From: Candidatus Symbiobacter mobilis CR
GTDB taxonomy: Bacteria; Pseudomonadota; Gammaproteobacteria; Burkholderiales; Burkholderiaceae_C
DNA: 64,000 bases
Direction: 5' to 3'
Assembly (NCBI RefSeq): GCF_000477435.1
Contig: NC_022576.1
Coordinates: 2,666,001-2,730,000, forward strand
Numbering within the stretch: the first letter of the stretch is position 1; the number at the start of each line of letters is the position of its first letter. The notes beneath the pieces are model-generated. The model was not told where the DNA came from. It searched no databases and worked only from the letters and a program-made list of their open reading frames with translations. The position numbers and the translations under genes are program-made. Shown piece by piece: positions 59,854-64,000 of the stretch.

Positions 59854-60448
59854 TTTATTATCAATCACAAGGTTAAAACCACCGGCTTTAGCCGGTCAGC
59901 TTTAGCTACGCGAATAAGCCTCAAAAAAGGGGACGGCATGGATTATAGATACGGAAGTCATACAGTATTCCAGATAGAGTATCACTTTGTATGGGTTACG
60001 AAATACCGTTACAAGGTTCTGACGGGAGAAATTGGGGAGCGGGTCAGAGAGCTAGTGCGAGAAACATGTGAGGCATTTGAAATCAGGATTGTGAAGGGTG
60101 TGGTAAGTAAGGATCACGTGCATATCTTGGTAAGTTGCCCGCCGGTAATGGCACCAAGTGAGATTGTCCGGAGGCTGAAAGGGCGGACAGCAAGCAAGCT
60201 GTTGGAAGAGTTTCCACACATAAAAAGAGATACTGGGGACGTCACTTTTGGGCGAGAGGATACTTTTGTGCAACTGTAGGGCAGATGACAGAAGAAATGA
60301 TTAAGAGCTACTTAGAACACCATTTTGAACCGAGGCAGAACGATGATTTCAAGATGGAGCCGGGCTAAAACGCGTCGTTCAGCCGACGCGTATCCGGACT
60401 TTCAGTCCGTAATATCAACCCACCAGCTTTAGCTGGTGGTTGTTGAGT
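59854..60448 (+). mobile_element. IS200-type insertion sequence, copy 2 (defective)
   Basis: This element is nearly identical to 16784-17379 including both subterminal hairpins, but 1 bp shorter because an A6 run (17154 region) is A5 here (near 60220). It lies just upstream of the methyltransferase start. It could still be moved in trans by the intact TnpA of copy 1. Confidence 0.92.
59938..60368 (+). pseudogene. tnpA: IS200 transposase tnpA, frameshifted
   Basis: The frame matches copy 1 through EEFPHIK and then shifts because one A is missing, ending early at 60279 (113 residues). The HUH motif HVHILV is kept but the catalytic tyrosine helix (MIKSYLEHH) is out of frame, so the product cannot cleave DNA. 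Confidence 0.92.
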
Positions 60449-60554
60449 GAAAGATTTATATTGTTTGTTATGCATCACGATGCTACCTAACACTCGAGTT
60501 TGGCGCGCGCCGCGTAGGGAAGGTCTGCATAACTCAGACGCTGATGTGCTACAG

Positions 60555-61010
60555 CGATGATTAGTGAGTATTTCGTTCCAACGCAACGCGCCCAAGAAAA
60601 AGGTGCCACCATCTTTGTTCGCCAATGAAGCGGTCATGCGTTCCAACTACCGCGCTGGCACCACCTGGGGCCTTCGCGGACACACCCCTGTCGCGCCTTC
60701 TACTGGAGAGCGTGTCTCTGTCCAAATGCTTTCGGCCATCTTCAGTGCATGCTCCACGTCGGCTCAGTCCATGCTGAAGTGCTCCTGCATTGCCTTCGAC
60801 TGCTGATGAAGGATGCCACTCGGCCTGTTTTCCGGGTCGTCGATGGGTCTTCTATTCACAAAACATCGATTATCAATAAATATCTCGAATCTACCAACGG
60901 AAAGCTGGAAGTGCATTTCTTGCCGCCATACTGCTCTACAGCTCGATCCTGACGAGCAGGTTTGGAAAAATGTCAAAGCCCATGTAGCAAAATAATTGCA
61001 GAAAAATCGA
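60555..61010 (+). pseudogene. IS630-family transposase remnant
   Basis: Broken frames encode IS630 transposase segments: RAGTTWGLRGHTPVAPSTGE, SVQMLSAIF, then in another frame VVDGSSIHKTSIINKYLEST and VHFLPPYC, then DEQVWKNVKAHVAK in a third frame. At least two frameshifts and a missing 5' part make it inactive. No clear terminal repeats are seen. The stretch 60449-60554 holds nothing recognised. Confidence 0.8.
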
Positions 61011-61047
61011 GAATTATTATTTGGGACTGTATCTACGGCCCAATGTG

Positions 61048-61110
61048 GGCGCAGGATTTGCCTTCAATACAAAACACGGTGTGCGTTTGCCAGTGATTGG
61101 CGCCGCTCGC
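61048..61110 (+). pseudogene. Scrap of an integron-integrase-like gene
   Basis: GGCGCAGGATTTGCCTT followed by CGTTTGCCAGTG resembles the integrase pseudogene around 18467-18523 (AQDLPLMQDMVRAK region), with changes and a deletion. It is about 60 bp and sits 80 bp from the right island repeat. No other gene is seen in 61011-61189. Confidence 0.5.
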
Positions 61111-61189
61111 TGTCTGCATCAAATCAAGGCTATGAGCTGAGGGCCATGTTTGCCTGATAGTGCCTACAAAGCCATTGCGCATCATCACC

Positions 61190-61344
61190 CACTACCCCAA
61201 CGCCAACACTCGCAAACATTGCCGTTCGTGCGCCGGGCCGGTATTGGGGGGGATGGCTTCTGCGCCGAGGCGCAGGCCGTAGTGCAGGGATCGGCGTTCT
61301 GCTTCGAGCACCCATGCGCACATGCGGGACAACTGCGCTTCACG
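61190..61344 (-). repeat. Right direct repeat: native 3' end of the DUF58 gene
   Basis: This 155-bp segment is the 3' end of the DUF58 gene (61192-62217) and matches 57917-58065 in direct orientation. It extends six bases more within the last codons. The two copies flank the 3.1-kb restriction-modification island. Confidence 0.9.
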
Positions 61345-62217
61345 TTGCGCGCTACCGGCGTGGCCGGGCAGACCTGTGTCGCGGGCATCAATCCAGAGTG
61401 CGGGGGAGGCCGCAGCGCTGTGGTCGCGGCTGACGAGTTCGCCGGTTTTGGCGGTTTTCTTCCACAGGATGGTTTTGAGGCTGTCACCACGGCGGTAGGG
61501 GCGCAGGCCGTCGGGATCGCCGAATCGGGTAGGGGTGCTGATCGAGCTGGCGGCTTCGTCGTCGTGGCTGCCGCCCGTGGGTAGCGCGGGGACAGGGCGT
61601 TCCGGCGCGGGGTAGACGAGCAACTGGCTTGCGGGCCGCAACGGCGCCCATGCCTCGAAAAACCCCAGCGGGAATCGCGTATGTACGCGCAAGACGGGCA
61701 GGCGTTGCCACCCACGGTGCGCGGGGATCATTCGCAACGTGACAGCGCTGCTGTCCTGGCGCGCCACGTCGATCCACGACGGCGCTCCATCCACCAGAGC
61801 CACGCCGACACCGTAGCGCCCCTGGGTGCTGGGGTTGTGCAGGGTGACGAGCAGGGATACGGCTTCGTTGGCAAAGGCTGCGTCCGGCACGGCGACGGAA
61901 ACGACCATGCCGCGCAGCGTGGCATGGCAGGCCACCATGCCGACGGCGGTACATCCTCCGAGCAGAAAAGTGAGCAGATACCCCAGGTTGAGCTGGTAGT
62001 TGATCGACGTCACCAGCAGCACTAGCAGCGTCAGCCCCATCATCCACCCGGCCTTGGTCGGCAGGATGTAAATATTGCGGTGGGTCAGCGTGGCGCGATC
62101 CGTCGGGGGGAGCCTCGCTTCCCACCACCGTTCCCACTGCTGGTGCCAGCGGGCACGCATCTGGCGCAACGCCGCATTGGCGTCAAGGTTCCCTAGGGAA
62201 TCCTGGGGCGTGGGCAT
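61192..62217 (-). CDS. DUF58-domain membrane protein
   Basis: The 341-residue protein has two adjacent transmembrane helices (about 57-75 and 80-100), a beta-rich region and the DUF58 motif (TPTRFGDPDGLRPYRRGDSL, KTILWKKTAKTGELVSRDH). DUF58 proteins are usually encoded with MoxR ATPases and are thought to belong to a chaperone-like complex acting on envelope or VWA proteins. moxR lies immediately upstream. Its 3' end is duplicated 3.1 kb away. Confidence 0.9.
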   Translation of the reverse strand: MPTPQDSLGNLDANAALRQMRARWHQQWERWWEARLPPTDRATLTHRNIYILPTKAGWMMGLTLLVLLVTSINYQLNLGYLLTFLLGGCTAVGMVACHATLRGMVVSVAVPDAAFANEAVSLLVTLHNPSTQGRYGVGVALVDGAPSWIDVARQDSSAVTLRMIPAHRGWQRLPVLRVHTRFPLGFFEAWAPLRPASQLLVYPAPERPVPALPTGGSHDDEAASSISTPTRFGDPDGLRPYRRGDSLKTILWKKTAKTGELVSRDHSAAASPALWIDARDTGLPGHAGSAQREAQLSRMCAWVLEAERRSLHYGLRLGAEAIPPNTGPAHERQCLRVLALG

Positions 62218-62240
62218 CGGTGGCGCTCAGAAGATAGGGC

Positions 62241-63155
62241 TTAGGGGATCGGAACGGCTTCGACCATCGCACGCACCTGGTCACTGGCGCTGCGGCCGCT
62301 TTGCCCGGTGGGGATCAGCCTGTGCGCGGTGGTCTGCGCCAGGATGGCCTGCACGTCATCGACCGCGACGTACCCCCGCCCACCCAGATAAGCCTGTGCC
62401 TGCGCGGCGCGGAGCACGGCCATGCCAGCGCGGGGGCTAAGCCCTTGTATGAACCAGCTCCCGTCCCTCGTGGCGGCAAGCAGGCTTTGCAGGTAGTCGA
62501 GCAGGGCGTCTGAGACGTGTACTGTTTGCACGGCTTCCTGAAAGGTGCCCAGCTCCTGGGGGCCGAGCACGCTGGGCAGGGCTTCGAGCATGGAGCGGCG
62601 ATCCTGCCCCTGCAAGAGGGCGCGCTCGGAAAGGCGGTCGGGGTAGCCCAGCGAGATGCGCATCAAAAAACGGTCGAGCTGTGATTCGGGCAACAGGTAC
62701 GTTCCCAATTGGTCGTGGGGGTTCTGGGTGGCGATGACGAAAAAGGGAGCAGGCAAGGGCCGCGTTTCGCCTTCGATCGTCACCTGGCGTTCTTCCATCG
62801 CTTCCAGCAAGGCGCTTTGGGTTTTGGGGCTGGCGCGGTTGATTTCGTCGGCCAGCAACACCTGCGTGAACAGCGGCCCAGGGTGAAAAACGAACTGTTC
62901 TTGCGAGCGCTCGTACACCGCCACGCCAGACAAGTCACTGGGCATCAAGTCCGACGTGAATTGCACCCGTGAAAAGCGCAGCCCGAAAGTCCGGGCCAGC
63001 GCGTGCGCCAAAGTGGTTTTGCCAACGCCGGGAACGTCCTCGATGAGCAGATGCCCCCCGGCCAGCAGACAGGCCACGCAGTCGCGAATCTGGGCGGATT
63101 TGCCGACGATGATGGCGTTCAGCCGTTCGATAGCAGTGTGCAGGGAAGGGTGCAT
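62241..63155 (-). CDS. MoxR-family AAA+ ATPase
   Basis: The 304-residue ATPase has Walker A VPGVGKTTLA (from residue 41), Walker B VLLADEINRASPKTQSALLE, sensor segment FFVIATQNPHDQLGTYLLPE and an arginine-finger region. It likely acts with the DUF58 protein encoded 23 bp downstream as a folding or activation module for envelope or metal enzymes. No VWA-domain gene is visible, so the module looks minimal here. Confidence 0.93.
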   Translation of the reverse strand: MHPSLHTAIERLNAIIVGKSAQIRDCVACLLAGGHLLIEDVPGVGKTTLAHALARTFGLRFSRVQFTSDLMPSDLSGVAVYERSQEQFVFHPGPLFTQVLLADEINRASPKTQSALLEAMEERQVTIEGETRPLPAPFFVIATQNPHDQLGTYLLPESQLDRFLMRISLGYPDRLSERALLQGQDRRSMLEALPSVLGPQELGTFQEAVQTVHVSDALLDYLQSLLAATRDGSWFIQGLSPRAGMAVLRAAQAQAYLGGRGYVAVDDVQAILAQTTAHRLIPTGQSGRSASDQVRAMVEAVPIP

Positions 63156-63289
63156 GGCATGCTCCGATGCGGGGGAAAGCGATTACGAATGGGTGCAATG
63201 GGTGCGCAAAGCCGCGTTGTATCATGGCTTGGCACCCTGGGATAGGATGTGTGGGTCGTCGCAAAAGTGTCGTGGAAAGTAGCGTGAAG

Positions 63290-63553
63290 ATGGTTTTTTC
63301 GGTGGCGGATGCGGTGGGCCTCGTGGCCGCTGTGTTGACGACGGCGAGTTTCTGGCCGCAGGTCCGGCATACCTGGCGCACCCGGGACGTTTCCGGCATC
63401 TCGCTGGGGATGTACTGCGTTTTGGCCGCAGGCATCGTATGTTGGCTGGCGTATGGCATTCTTTTGCGCGCCGTTCCCGTCATTGCCGCGAATGTCGTGA
63501 CCCTCGTTCTGGTTGCGGTCATTCTGGTGATGAAGCTTCGATTTCAAGCCTGA
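63290..63553 (+). CDS. SemiSWEET-like PQ-loop membrane protein
   Basis: The 87-residue protein has three predicted membrane helices and the PQ motif in SFWPQVRHTWRTRDVSGIS near the end of helix 1. SemiSWEETs dimerise to carry sugars across the membrane. The ATG at 63290 follows GTGGAAAG; a longer frame from 63167 would add a non-membrane stretch. The gene is divergent from moxR and 21 bp upstream of nagZ. Confidence 0.85.
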   Translation: MVFSVADAVGLVAAVLTTASFWPQVRHTWRTRDVSGISLGMYCVLAAGIVCWLAYGILLRAVPVIAANVVTLVLVAVILVMKLRFQA

Positions 63554-63574
63554 ACGCGCTTTTTTGGTGTTGTG

Positions 63575-64000
63575 GTGTTGTCCTCCCCTTTGTTGATCGA
63601 CCTGCCCGGTTGCGCGCTGTGCGCTGCGGATCGGGATCGCCTCGCGCATCCGTTCGTCGGTGGCGTAGTGCTCTTCGCCCGCAACTGGCGTGATCGTACG
63701 CAACTCACTGCGCTGTGCGCAGACATCAAGAGCGTGCGAAACGATCTGCTGATTTGCGTCGATCATGAAGGCGGGCGGGTACAGCGTTTTGCCAGCGATG
63801 GGTTCACGCCATTGCCTCCCATGCGTGTACTCGGACAGCGTTGGGAGGTCGATCCGAACGCTGGCGCTGCACTGGCTACAGCGTGTGGGTTCGTGATGGC
63901 TACGGAGCTGCGCGCTTGCGGGGTCGATCTGAGCTTTGCCCCCGTCCTCGATTTGGATTACGGCGCCAGCACCGTCATCGGCGACCGCGCCTTCCACGCC
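63575..64000 (+). CDS. nagZ: Beta-N-acetylhexosaminidase NagZ, partial at window edge
   Basis: From a GTG at 63575 the frame encodes [44 protein letters not shown], the GH3 substrate segment, and [11 protein letters not shown] followed by VIGDRAF, where it leaves the window. NagZ releases N-acetylglucosamine from recycled muropeptides in the cytoplasm. About 140 of some 350 residues are present; the catalytic His/Asp lie beyond the edge. The start codon is inferred from family alignment. Confidence 0.88.
   Translation, partial: MLSSPLLIDLPGCALCAADRDRLAHPFVGGVVLFARNWRDRTQLTALCADIKSVRNDLLICVDHEGGRVQRFASDGFTPLPPMRVLGQRWEVDPNAGAALATACGFVMATELRACGVDLSFAPVLDLDYGASTVIGDRAFHA

Overview
The window is a GC-rich chromosome segment of a betaproteobacterium, most likely order Burkholderiales and Comamonadaceae-like. 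The basis is the gene order accD-trpA-trpB-trpF-truA-fimV-asd-leuB-leuD-leuC-gltA-sdhE-sdhB-sdhA-sdhD-sdhC with divergent mdh, a layout I know from that group, together with the protein sequences. The species cannot be named from the sequence alone.

Region 1 (1-18.7 kb) is an accessory zone. It starts with a partial BrnT-like toxin gene and a decayed group II intron, followed by an intact IS21-family element with a 5-bp target duplication. A type I restriction-modification operon reads leftward: hsdM, an ORF6N-domain gene, hsdS, a RhuM-Fic gene and hsdR. It is off twice over: hsdM is split by an IS66-type (ISBst12-like) element with a perfect 8-bp duplication, and hsdS is split by a frameshift in a C7 tract. 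hsdM also carries two small in-frame palindromic insertions. A second group II intron remnant follows, then an AT-rich hybrid histidine kinase gene cut in two by an IS200-type element, then an integron-integrase-like pseudogene preceded by tandem hairpins.

Region 2 (18.8-27.8 kb) is a leftward type I secretion locus. A 582-aa acidic repeat protein is followed by a terminator and then by an ABC exporter, an HlyD-type adaptor, a TolC-type outer-membrane protein, a SPINDLY-like (GT41) O-GlcNAc transferase and an unknown protein. I read it as an export system for a possibly glycosylated surface protein. It is the best candidate here for an undescribed system.

Region 3 (27.9-57.8 kb) is mostly core genome: recQ, a DUF3108 gene, tsaD, a solute-binding protein paired with a PAS-GGDEF protein, the accD/trp/truA/fimV/asd/leu block, gltA and the sdh operon, mdh, and a hybrid kinase paired with a PhnD-type binding protein.

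Region 4 (57.9-61.3 kb) is a second small island. It holds an AT-rich type II restriction-modification pair, a third group II intron remnant, a second IS200 copy with a one-base deletion, an IS630 remnant and an integrase scrap. It is flanked by direct copies (149 and 155 bp) of the 3' end of the adjacent DUF58 gene, as if an element had integrated there and restored the gene end.

Region 5 (61.2-64 kb) has a DUF58 gene and moxR, a SemiSWEET-like gene and the start of nagZ.

All calls come from reading the sequence; no database search was run. No tRNA, rRNA or CRISPR array was seen.
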